A stretch of 64,000 nucleotides of DNA from Castanea sativa (lineage: Eukaryota; Streptophyta; Magnoliopsida; Fagales; Fagaceae), in NCBI RefSeq assembly GCF_040712315.1, contig NC_134018.1:1-64000 (forward strand). The letters are read 5' to 3'. The stretch's first letter is position 1. Each line of letters starts with the position of its first letter. Shown here piece after piece: positions 14,010-26,000 of the stretch. Below the pieces are notes generated by a model that made no database searches, was not told the origin of the DNA, and saw only the letters and a list, made by a program, of their open reading frames with translations. The translations under genes and the position numbers were made by a program.

Positions 14010-14058
14010 CCCTGAACCCTGAACCCTGAACCCTGAACCCTGAACCCTGAACCCTGAA
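14010..14058 (+). repeat. Seven perfect CCCTGAA units
   Basis: Seven exact tandem copies of CCCTGAA occupy 14,010-14,058 and are followed directly by CCCTGAG. The unit differs from CCCTAAA by one A-to-G change and from CCCTGAG by another, so it is an intermediate form. It is the most homogeneous block I noticed in an otherwise mixed array. Confidence 0.9.
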
Positions 14059-17000
14059 CCCTGAGCCACTGAGCCCTGAGCCCTGGGCCTGGGCCTGAGC
14101 CCTGAGCCTGAGCCCTGAGCCCTGAGCCCTGAGCCCTGAGGCCACTGAGCCCTAGGCCTAGGCCTGAGGCCCTGGCCCTGGGCCCTGGGCCTGAGCCCTG
14201 GGCCCTGAGCCTGAGGCCTGGGCCCTAGGCCTAGGCCACTGAGCCCTGAGCCCTGAGCCACAGGCCTGAGCCCTGGGCCACTGAGCCTAGGCCCTGAGCA
14301 GGCCCTGGGCCTAGGGCCTGGGCCACAGGCCACAGGCCTGGGCCTAGGCCCTGGGCCACAGGCCTAGGCCCTGAGCCCTAGGCCTGGGCCCTGGGCCACA
14401 GGCCTAGGCCCTGGGCCTGGGCCCTGGGCCTAGGCCTGAGCCCTGAGCCCTGAGCCTGGGCCCTGGGCCACAGGCCTGGGCCTAGGCCCTGGGCCACCAG
14501 GCCTGGGCCAGGCCCTGGGCCTGGGCCTGGGCCCTGGGCCCTGGGCCTGGGCCCTGAGCCCTGAGCCCTGAGCCTGAGCCCTAGGCCTAGGGCCTGGGCC
14601 ACAGGCCACTGAGCCTGAGGCCTAGGCCTGGGCCTGAGCCACAGGCCCTAGGCCCTGGCCTGGGCCCTGGGCCTGGGCCCTGGGCCACAGGCCTGGGCCA
14701 CAGGCCTGAGGCCCTGAGCCCTGAGGCCCTGGGCCCTGAGGCCTAGGCCCTGAGCCCTGAGCCACAGGCCCTGGGCCACAGGCCTGAGCCCTGGGCCCTG
14801 GGCCTGGGCCCTGAGCCCTGGGCCCTGGGCCACTGAGCCCTGAGCCTGAGCCCTGGGCCTGGGCCCTGGGCCTGGGCCCTGGGCCCTGAGCCACTGAGCC
14901 CTGAGCCCTGGGCCTGAGCCCTGAGCCCTAGGCCTGAGCCCTGGGCCCTGGGCCCTGAGCCCTGAGCCCTGAGGCCTAGGCCACAGGCCCTGGGCCTGAG
15001 CCAAGCCTGGGCCTGGGCCCTGGGCCTAGGCCACTGAGCCCTGGGCCACTGGGCCTGAGCCTGAGCCTGAGCCCTGGGCCACAGGCCTGGGCCTAGGCCC
15101 TGGGCCCTGAGCCCTGGGCCACAGGCCTGGGCCTGGGCCACAGGCCCTGGGCCTGGGCCTAGGCCCTGGGCCCTGAGCCCTGAGCCCTGGGCCCTGGGCC
15201 CTGGGCCTGAGCCCTGGGCCCTGGGCCTGGGCCTGAGCCCTGGGCCCTGAGCCCTGAGCCCTGCAGGCCCTGAGCCACAGGGCCCTGGGCCACTGGGCCT
15301 GAGCCACTGGGCCTGGGCCCAGGCCTGGGCCCTGGGCCTGGGCCAGCCTGGGCCCTGAGCCCTGAGCCCTGGGCCTGGGCCCTGGGCCACTGAGCCCTGG
15401 GCCTGGGCCACTGAGCCCTGAGCCCTGGGCCTGAGCCCTAGGCCTGGGCCCTGAGCCCTGGGCCTAGGCCCTGGGCCACTGGGCCCTGGGCCTGGGCCTA
15501 GGCCCTGGGCCCTGGGCCTGGGCCCTGGGCCCTGGGCCTGAGCCCTGGGCCCAGGCCCTGAGCCCTGAGCCTGGGCCACTGAGCCCTGGGCCTGGGCCCT
15601 GAGCCACTGGGCCTGAGCCCTGAGGCCCTGAGCCACAGGCCCTGGCCTAGGCCACAGGCCCTGGGCCCTGGGCCTGAGCCCTGGGCCCTGGGCCTGGGCC
15701 CTGGGCCTGGGCCCTGGGCCCTGAGGCCACTGAGCCCTGGGCCCTGAGCCACTGAGCCTGAGCCCTGAGCCCTGGGCCCTGGGCCACTGAGCCCTGGGCC
15801 TGGGCCTGGGCCCTGGGCCTGGGCCCTGAGCCCTGGGCCTGGGCCCTGAGCCCTGAGCCCTGAGCCACCAGGCCACAGGCCCTGAGCTGGGCCTGAGCCC
15901 TAGGCCTGAGCCACAGGCCTGAGCCCTGGGCCCTGAGCCCTGAGCCCTGAGCCTGGGCCAGGCCCTGGGCCCTGGAGCCTGAGCCTAGGCCTGAGGCCTA
16001 GGCCTGAGCCCTGAGCCTGAGCCACAGGCCTGAGCCCTGGGCCCTGAGCCTGGGCCCTGAGCCCTGAGCCCTGAGCCTGGGCCTGGGCCCTGAGGCCCTG
16101 GGCCTGGGCCTAAGGCCCTGGGCCCTAGGGCCTGAGCCACTGAGCCCTGAGGCCACCAGGCCACTGAGCCCTGGGCCTGGCCTGAGCCTGAGCACAGGCC
16201 TGAGCCCTGAGCCCTGAGCCACTGAGCCCTGAGCCTGGGCCTAGAGCCTGGCCCTGAGGCCTGCAGGCCCTGAGCCCTGGGCCTGGGCCTGAGCCCTGAG
16301 CCCTGGGCCCTGAGCCCTGGGCCCTGAGCCCTGAGCCCTGGGCCTGGGCCCTGAGCCCTGAGCCCTGGGCCACCAGGCCTGAGCCCTGAGCCCTGGGCCT
16401 AGGCCACTGGGCCCTGAGCCACTGAGCCTAGGCCCTGAGCCCTGGGCCTAGGCCCTGGGCCACTGAGCCTAGGCCTGAGCCCTGGGCCCTGAGCCCTGGG
16501 CCCTGAGCCACAGGCCCTGAGCCCTGGGCCTGAGCCCTGAGCCCTAGGCCTGGGCCACCAGGCCCTGGGCCCTGGGCCCTGGGCCTGGGCCCTGAGCCCT
16601 GGGCCCTGAGCCCTGAGCCCTGGGCCCTGAGCCCTGAGCCCTGGGCCACCAGGCCCTGGGCCCTGGGCCTGAGGCCCTGGGCCTGGGCCCTGGGCCACAG
16701 GCCTGAGCCCTGGGCCTGGGCCTGGGCCCTAGGCCTGGGCCACAGGCCTGGGCCCTGGGCCACAGGCCTGAGCCCTGAGGCCCTGGGCCCTGAGCCCTGG
16801 GCCCTGAGCCCTGGGCCTGAGGCCACCAGGCCCTGAGCCTAGGGCCTGAGCCCTGGGCCACCAGGCCCTGAGGCCCTGAGCCTGGGCCACAGGCCCTGAG
16901 CCACTGAGCCCTGGGCCACTGAGCCTAGGCCACAGGCCTGAGCCTGAGCCCTGAGCCCTGGGCCTAGGCCCTGGGCCTAGGCCCTGAGCCCTGAGGCCCT

Positions 17001-20000
17001 GAGCCTGAGCCACTGGGCCTGGGCCACAGGCCCTGAGCCTGAGGCCCTGAGCCCTGGGCCACCAGGCCCTGGGCCCTGGGCCTAGGCCTGAGCCCTGGGC
17101 CTGAGGCCCTGAGCCCTGGGCCACTGAGCCCTGAGCCACAGGCCCTGAGCCCTGGGCCTGGGCCTGGGCCACTGAGCCCTGGGCCCTGAGCCCTGGGCCT
17201 GAGCCCTGGGCCTGGGCCTAGGCCTGAGCCCTGAGCCCTGGGCCACAGGCCCTGAGGCCCTGGGCCCTGGGCCACTGAGCCCTGAGCCCTGAGCCCTGAG
17301 CCCTGAGCCTGAGCCACAGGCCCTGGGCCTGGGCCACCAGGCCTGAGCCCTGAGGCCCTGGGCCTGGGCCACAGGCCACTGAGGCCTGAGCCCTGAGCCC
17401 TGGGCCCTGAGCCCTGAGCCCTGAGCCTGGGCCTAGGCCCTGGGCCCTGAGCCCTGGGCCCTGGGCCTAGGCCCTGAGCCCTGAGCCTAGGCCCTGAGCC
17501 TAGGCCTGAGCCTGAGCCCTGGGCCACAGAGCCCTGAGCCACAGGCCTGAGCCCTGAGCCCTGAGCCCTGAGCCCTGAGGCCTGGGCCCTGAGCCCTGGG
17601 CCTAGGCCCTGGGCCCTGAGCCCTGAGGCCTGAGCCCTGGGCCTGGGCCCTGAGCCCTGAGCCTAGGCCCTGGGCCCTGGGCCCTGAGCCCTGAGCCTAG
17701 GCCCTGAGCCTGAGCCTGGGCCTGAGCCCTGGGCCACAGGCCCTGAGCCCTGAGCCCTGAGCCTGAGGCCCTGGGCCCTGAGCCTGGGCCTGAGCCCTGG
17801 GCCAGGCCTAGGCCTAGAGCCACTGAGGCCCTGGGCCCTGAGCCACAGGCCTGAGGCCTGGGCCCTGAGCCACTGAGGCCTGAGCCCTGGGCCCTGAGCC
17901 CTGAGCCCTGAGCCTGGGCCACAGGCCTGGGCCCTGGGCCTGGGCCCTGGGCCACTGAGCCCTGGGCCCTGGGCCACAGGCCTGAGCCCTGGGCCCTGAG
18001 CCCTGGGCCTAGGCCTGAGCCCTGAGCCCTGGGCCACAGGCCCTGGGCCCTGAGCCCTGAGCCCTGGGCCCTGGGCCTGGGCCTGAGCCCTGGGCCTGAG
18101 GCCTGAGGCCCTGGGCCCTGGGCCACAGGCCTGGGCCTGGGCCACAGGCCCTGAGCCTGGGCCTGAGCCTGGGCCTGAGCCCTGGGCCTGGGCCCTGGGC
18201 CTGGGCCAGGCCCTGAGCCCTGAGCCTGGGCCTGGGCCCTGAGCCCTGAGCCCTGAGCCTGAGCCCTGAGCCCTGGGCCACAGGCCCTGAGCCCTGAGCC
18301 TAGGCCCTGGGCCTGGGCCACTGAGCCCTGAGGCCTGAGCCCTGGGCCACTGAGCCCTGGGCCTGAGCCTGAGGCCTGAGCCCTGAGCCCTGGGCCCTGA
18401 GGCCTGGGCCACAGGCCTGAGCCCTGAGCCCTGGGCCTGGGCCACAGGCCCTGGGCCCTGAGCCCTGGGCCCTGAGCCCTGAGCCTGGGCCACAGGGCCC
18501 TGGGCCCTGAGCCACTGAGCCTGGGCCTGAGCCCTGGGCCCTGGGCCTGAGCCCTGAGCCCTGAGCCCTGAGCCTGGGCCTGGGCCCTGGGCCCTGGGCC
18601 TGGGCCCTGGGCCACTGGGCCTGAGCCCTGGGCCCTGAGCCCTGGGCCTGGGCCCTGAGCCCTGGGCCTAGGCCCTGGGCCTGAGCCCTGAGCCAGGCCC
18701 TGAGCCTAGGCCACTGAGCCCTGGGCCCTGAGCCCTGAGCCCTGGGCCACAGGCCTGAGGCCTGAGCCCTGAGCCTGAGGCCCTGGGCCACAGGCCTGAG
18801 CCACTGAGCCTAGGCCCTGAGCCTGGGCCTGGGCCCTGAGGCCCTGGGCCTAGGCCTGGGCCACTGAGCCCTGGGCCTGAGCCCTGAGCCACAGGCCCTG
18901 GGCCCTGGGCCACAGGCCTGGCCCTGAGCCCTGGGCCTAGGCCCTGGGCCCTGGGCCACCAGGCCCTGAGGCCTAGGCCTGAGCCCTGAGCCCTGAGGCC
19001 CTGAGGCCCTGGGCCTGGGCCCTGGGCCTGGGCCTGGGCCCTGAGCCTGGGCCCTGAGCCCTGAGCCCTGGGCCTGGGCCTGGGCCCTGAGCCCTGGGCC
19101 TGAGCCCTGGGCCCTGGGCCCTGAGCCCTGAGGCCCTGAGCCTGGGCCCTGAGCCTGGGCCACTGAGCCCTGGGCCACTGAGGCCTGAGCCCTGGGCCAC
19201 AGGCCCTGGGCCCTGAGCCTGGGCCTGGGCCCTGAGCCCTGGGCCCTGAGCCCTGAGCCCTGGGCCCTGGGCCTGAGCCCTGGGCCCTGAGCCCTGGGCC
19301 TGGGCCTGCAGGCCTGGGCCCTGGGCCTGGGCCTGAGCCCTGAGCCCTGAGCCTGAGCCCTGGGCCTGAGCCCTAGGCCCTGGGCCTGAGGCCTGGGCCT
19401 GAGCCTGAGCCTGAGCCTGAGCCCTGAGCCCTGAGCCACAGGCCTGGGCCCTGAGCCCAGCCAGGCCCTGAGGCCTGAGCCCTGGGCCACAGGCCACAGG
19501 CCTGGGCCACAGGCCTGGGCCCAGGCCCTGAGCCCTGAGGCCCTGGGCCTGAGCCTGGGCCACAGGCCTGAGCCTGAGCCCTGGGCCTAGGCCCTGAGCC
19601 TAGGCCCTGAGCCCTGGGCCTGAGCCCTGGGCCACTGAGCCCTGAGCCCTGAGCCCTAGGCCCTGGGCCTGGGCCTGAGCAGGCCTGAGCCACAGGCCCT
19701 GGGCCACAGCCTGAGCCCTGAGGCCTAGGCCCTGGGCCCTGAGCCTGGGCCTGGGCCCTGAGCCACCAGGCCTGAGCCCTGGGCCTGAGCCCTGAGCCCT
19801 GAGCCCTGAGCCCTGGGCCCTGAGCCCTGGGCCCTGGGCCTAGGCCCTGAGCCCTGAGCCCTGAGCCTGAGGCCTGGGCCCTGGGCCTGGGCCCTGGGCC
19901 CTGGGCCTGAGCCTAGGCCTGGGCCTGAGCCCTGGGCCACAGGCCTAGGCCACAGGCCCTGGGCCCTGGGCCTAGGCCAGGCCTGGGCCTGGGCCTGGGC

Positions 20001-23000
20001 CTGAGCCCTGGGCCCTGGGCCACAGGCCCTGAGCCCTGGGCCTGGGCCCTGGGCCTGGGCCTGGGCCTAGGCCCTGGGCCTAGGCCCTGAGCCCTGGGCC
20101 CTGGGCCACAGGCCTGGGCCCTGGGCCTGGGCCCTGGGCCACAGGCCCTGAGCCCTGGGCCTGGGCCTGGGCCTGAGCCCTGGGCCTGAGCCTGAGCCCT
20201 GAGCCCTGAGCCCTGGGCCCTGGGCCCTGAGCCCTGAGCCTGGGCCCTGAGCCCTGAGGCCTGGGCCCTGAGCCCTGAGCCCTGGGCCCTGAGCCCTGAG
20301 CCCTGAGCCCTGGGCCACAGGCCTGGGCCAGGCCTAGGCCCTGGGCCCTGGGCCACAGGCCCTGAGCCCTGAGCCCTGGGCCCTGAGCCTGGGCCTGAGG
20401 CCTGGGCCTGAGCCACAGGCCACAGGCCTGAGCCTGGGCCTGAGCCCTGAGCCCTGGGCCTAGGCCCTGAGCCTAGGCCTGAGCCCTGAGCCTGGGCCCT
20501 GGGCCCTGGGCCCTGAGCCCTGGGCCTGGGCCCTGAGCCCTGGGCCTGAGCCCTGGGCCCTGAGCCTAGGCCCTGGGCCCTGAGCCCTGAGCCCTGGGCC
20601 TGGGCCCTGGGCCTGGGCCCTGAGCCCTGGGCCTAGGCCTGGGCCCTGAGCCCTGGGCCACAGGCCTAGGCCCTGGGCCTGAGCCCTGGGCCCTGGGCCC
20701 TAGGCCTGAGCCTAGGCCCTGGGCCTGGGCCTGGGCCCTGGGCCACAGGCCCTGGGCCCTGGGCCTAGGCCCTGGGCCCTGGGCCTGGGCCTGGGCCCTG
20801 GGCCCTGAGCCCTGGGCCCTGAGCCCTGGGCCTGGGCCCTGGGCCTGGGCCCTGAGCCCTGGGCCCTAGGCCCTGGGCCCTGGGCCACAGGCCTGGGCCT
20901 GGGCCACAGGCCCTGAGGCCTGAGCCTGGGCCCTGGGCCCTGGGCCTGGGCCCTGGCCCTGAGCCCTGAGCCCTGGGCCACAGGCCCTGAGCCTGAGCCC
21001 TGAGCCTAGGCCCTGGGCCTGGGCCCTGAGCCCTGGGCCTAGGCCTGGGCCTGGGCCCTGAGCCTGGGCCTGGGCCACAGGCCCTGGGCCTGGGCCCTGG
21101 GCCCTGAGCCACAGGCCTGGGCCTAGGCCTGAGCCCTGGGCCCTGGGCCTGGGCCCTGAGCCCTGGGCCCTGGGCCTAGGCCCTGGGCCTGGGCCCTGAG
21201 CCCTGAGCCCTGGGCCCTGAGCCCTGAGCCCTGGGCCCTGGGCCTGAGCCCTGGGCCTGGGCCTGGGCCCTGAGCCCTGGGCCTGGGCCTGGGCCACTGA
21301 GCCCTGGGCCTGGGCCCTGGGCCTGGGCCCTGGGCCTGGGCCTGGGCCCTGGGCCCTGGGCCACCAGGCCTGAGCCCTGAGCCCTGGGCCCTGAGCCCTG
21401 AGCCCTGAGCCCTGGGCCACAGGCCTGAGCCCTGGGCCCTGAGCCTGGGCCCTGAGCCCTGGGCCCTGGGCCACAGGCCCTGAGCCCTGGGCCTAGGCCC
21501 TGGGCCCTGAGCCCTAGGCCACAGGCCTGAGCCCTGAGCCCTGGGCCTGAGCCACTGAGCCTAGGCCTGAGCCCTGAGGCCCTGAGCCTAGGCCTGAGCC
21601 CTGGGCCACAGGCCCTGAGGCCTAGGCCCTGAGGCCTAGGCCCTGAGGCCTGAGCCTAGGCCTGAGCCCTGGGCCTGAGCCCTGAGCCTGAGCCCTAGGC
21701 CTGAGCCTAGGCCTAGGCCCTGAGGCCCTGAGCCCTGGGCCTGAGCCCTGAGGCCACAGGCCTAGGCCTGAGCCCTGGGCCTAGGCCACAGGCCTGAGCC
21801 CTGAGCCCTGGGCCTGGGCCTAGGCCTGGGCCTGAGCCCTGAGCCCTGAGCCTAGGCCCTGGGCCCTAGGCCTAGGCCTAGGCCTAGGCCTAGGCCACAG
21901 GCCCTGGGCCTAGGCCTGGGCCCTGAGGCCTGAGCCTGGGCCACAGGCCTGGGCCTGAGCCCTGAGCCCTGGGCCTGCAGGCCTGAGCCTAGGCCTGGGC
22001 CTAGGCCCTGGGCCTGGGCCTAGGCCTGGGCCCTGGGCCTGGGCCTGAGGCCTGGGCCACAGGCCCTGGGCCACTGGGCCACAGGCCCTGAGCCCTCCAG
22101 GCCTGGGCCCTGAGCCCTGGGCCACTGAGCCCTGGGCCTGGGCCTGGGCCCTGAGCCACAGGCCCTGGGCCCTGAGCCCTGGGCCCTGAGCCCTGGGCCT
22201 GAGCCTGGGCCACAGGCCTGGGCCCTGAGCCCTGAGGCCCTGGGCCTGGGCCTGAGCCACAGGCCTAGGCCTGGGCCTGGGCCCTGGGCCCTGGGCCTAG
22301 GCCCTGGGCCACCAGGCCTGAGCCCTGAGCCTGAGCCCTGAGCCTAGGCCCTGAGCCTGAGCCACTGAGGCCCTGAGCCCTGGGCCACAGGCCTAGGCCC
22401 TAGGCCTGGGCCCTGGGCCTGAGGCCTGAGCCTGGGCCTGGGCCTGGGCCCTGGGCCTAGGCCCTGAGCCCTGAGCCTGAGCCCTAGGCCACAGGCCCTG
22501 GGCCCTGGGCCCTGGGCCCTGAGCCCTGAGCCTGAGCCCTGGGCCACTGAGGCCTGAGCCACTGAGCCTGGGCCACAAGGCCTGGGCCCTGGGCCTGGGC
22601 CCTGAGCCCTGGGCCCTGAGCCCCTGAGCCACAGGCCTAGAGCCCTGAGCCCTGGGCCTGAGCCCTGGGCCTGAGCCCTGGGCCCTGGGCCACAGGCCAC
22701 AGGCCCTGAGCCCTGAGCCCTGAGCCTAGGCCTGGGCCCTGGGCCTGAGCCCTGGGCCTGGGCCCTAGGCCACTGAGCCCTGGGCCTGAGCCCTGGGCCC
22801 TGGGCCTGGGCCTGGGCCACCAGGCCCTGAGCCTGGGCCCTGGGCCCTGAGCCTGGCCCTGAGCCTGGGCCACAGGCCCTAGGCCCTGAGCCTAGGCCTG
22901 AGCCCTGAGCCCTGGGCCCTGAGCCCTGGGCCTGGGCCCTGAGCCTGGGCCTGGGCCACTGAGCCTGGGCCTGGGCCCTGGGCCACTGAGGCCTGAGCCT

Positions 23001-26000
23001 GGGCCCTGGGCCTAGGCCCTGGGCCTGAGCCCTGGGCCACTGAGCCCTGGGCCTAGGCCACTGAGCCCTGGGCCACTGGGCCTGAGCCCTGGGCCCTGGG
23101 CCCTGGGCCTGGGCCACTGAGCCCTAGGCCTGAGCCCTGGGCCCTGAGCCCTAGGCCACAGGCCCTGGGCCTGAGCCCTGGGCCCTGGGCCACAGGCCTA
23201 GGCCTAGAGCCCTGGGCCCTGGGCCACAGGGCCTGAGCCCTGAAGCCCTGGGCCCTGGGCCACAGGCCTGAGCCTGGGCCTAGGCCCTGAGCCCTGGGCC
23301 TAGGCCTGGGCCCTGAGCCCTAGGCCCTGGGCCCTGGGCCTGGGCCTGGGCCCTGGGCCCTGAGCCCTGAGCCCTGGGCCCTGAGCCACTAGGCCACTGA
23401 GCCCTGAGCCCTGAGCCCTGGGCCCTGAGCCACAGGCCTGAGCCCTGGGCCTGAGGCCTGGGCCCTGAGCCCTGAGCCCTGAGCCCTGAGGCCCTGAGCC
23501 CTGGGCCACTGAGGCCTGAGCCCTGAGCCCTGGGCCCTAGGCCCTGGGCCACAGGCCTGGGCCCTGGGCCTGGGCCACTGGGCCTGGGCCCTGAGCCCTG
23601 GGCCCTGGGCCACTGAGCCCTGGGCCTAGGCCCTGAGCCCTGGGCCTGAGCCCTGAGCCCTGGGCCTGAGGCCTGAGCCCTGGGCCTGAGCCCTGGGCCA
23701 CTGAGCCCTGAGCCCTGGGCCACTGAGCCTAGGCCCTGGGCCTAGGCCTGAGCCCTGGGCCCTGGGCCCTGGGCCTGAGCCCTGGGCCCTGGGCCACTGA
23801 GCCCTGGGCCACTGAGCCCTGAGCCCTGGGCCTGAGCCCTGAGCCCTGGGCCCTGGGCCTGGGCCACAGGCCTGAGCCCTGGGCCTAGGCCCTGAGCCCT
23901 GAGCCACTGAGCCTGGGCCACAGGCCTAGGCCCTGAGCCCTGAGCCCTGGGCCTGAGCCCTGAGCCTGGGCCACTGAGGCCTGGGCCTGAGGCCTGAGCC
24001 CTGGGCCTGGGCCCTGGGCCACAGGCCCTAGGCCTGGGCCCTGAGCCCTAGGCCACAGGCCTAGGCCACTGAGCCACCAGGCCTGAGCCCTGAGCCCTGA
24101 GGCCTAGGCCCTGGGCCCTGGGCCACAGGCCCTGGGCCTAGGCCTAGGGCCCTGGGCCCTGGGCCCTGAGCCCCAGGCCTAGGCCCTGAGGCCTGAGCCT
24201 AGGCCCTGGGCCTGAGGCCTAGGCCCTGAGCCTGGGCCACAGGCCCTGGGCCCTGGGCCCTGGGCCCTGGGCCTGGGCCTGGGCCCTGGGCCTAGGCCCT
24301 GGGCCCTGGGCCTGGGCCCTGGGCCTGGGCCCTGAGGCCTGGGCCCTGGGCCACAGGCCCTGAGCCTGGGCCCTGAGCCCTGAGCCTAGGCCTGAGCCCT
24401 GGGCCCTGGGCCACAGGCCTAGGCCCTGGGCCTGGGCCCTGAGCCTGGGCCTGGGCCTGAGGCCTGAGCCCTGAGCCCTGAGGCCTGAGCCCTGAGCCCT
24501 GGGCCTAGGCCCTGAGCCTGAGCCCTGGGCCACAGGCCTGAGCCTGAGCCCTGGGCCACTGAGCCTGGGCCCTGGGCCCTGAGCCCTGAGCCTGGGCCAC
24601 CAGGCCTGAGCCACAGGCCCTGGGCCTGGGCCTAGGCCACTGAGCCCTGGGCCCTGGGCCACAGGGGCCTGAGCCCTGAGCCCTGGGCCTGAGGCCACAG
24701 GCCCTGGGCCCTGGGCCCTGAGCCCTGGGCCTGGGCCCTGAGCCCTGAGCCCTGGGCCTGGGCCACAGGCCTGGGCCCTGAGCCCTGGGCCTGAGCCCTG
24801 GGCCACAGGCCTGAGCCCTGAGCCTGAGCCCTGGGCCCTGGGCCACAGGCCCTGGGCCCTGAGCCCTGGGCCTGAGCCCTGGGCCTGGGCCACTGAGCCC
24901 TGGGCCCTGAGCCCTGGGCCACAGGCCTGGGCCCTGGGCCCTGAGCCCTGGGCCTGAGCCCTGAGCCCTGAGCCCTGGGCCTGAGCCCTGGGCCAGGCCC
25001 TGAGGCCACTGAGCCCTGGGCCTGAGCCCTGGGCCTAGGCCCTGAGCCCTGAGCCTGGGCCTGAGGCCCTGGGCCACAGGCCCTGGGCCACAGGCCACAG
25101 GCCTGAGGCCTGAGCCCTGGGCCCTGAGCCCTGGGCCTGGGCCCTGGGCCTGAGGCCTGAGGCCCTGAGCCTAGGCCCTGCAGGCCCTGAGGCCCTGAGC
25201 CTGAGCCCTGGGCCTGGGCCCTGGGCCTGAGCCCTGGGCCCTGGGCCTGGGCCCTGGGCCTGGGCCTAGGCCTAGGCCACAGGCCTGGGCCTAGGCCTGG
25301 GCCCTGGGCCCTGAGGCCTAGGGCCCTGGGCCCTGGCCCTGGGCCTGGGCCCTGGGCCACAGGGCCACAGGCCTGGGCCCAGGCCCTGGGCCACTAGGCC
25401 CTGAGCCCTGGGCCCTGAGCCTGGGCCTGGGCCACAGGCCCTGGGCCCTGGGCCCTGGGCCCTGGGCCCTAGGCCCTGGGCCTGGGCCCTGGGCCCTGGG
25501 CCTGGGGCCCTGGGCCCTGGGCCTGGGCCCTGAGCCCTGGGCCACTGAGCCCTGGGCCTGGGCCCTGAGGCCCTGGGCCCTGAGCCCTGGGCCTGAGCCC
25601 TGAGCCCTGGGCCAGGCCTGGGCCTGAGCCTGGGCCTGAGCCTGAGCCACTGAGCCTGGGCCTAGGCCCTGAGCCCTGGGCCTGGGCCCTGGGCCTGGGC
25701 CCTGGGCCTGGGCCCTGGGCCCTGGGCCTGAGCCCTGGGCCCTGAGCCCTGGGCCTGGGCCCTGGGCCTGGGCCACAGGGCCCTGAGGCCCTGGGCCTAA
25801 GGCCTGAGCCCTGGGCCCTGAGCCCTGGGCCACTGGGCACTGAGCCCTGAGCCCTGAGCCTGAGCCCTGAGCCCAGGCCTGAGGCCCTGAGCCCAGGCCT
25901 GAGCCCTGAGCCAGGCCACAGAGCCCTGGGCCCTGGGCCACTGGGCCACTGGGCCTGGGCCTGAGCCTGAGCCCTGAGCCACAGGCCACAGAGCCCTGGG

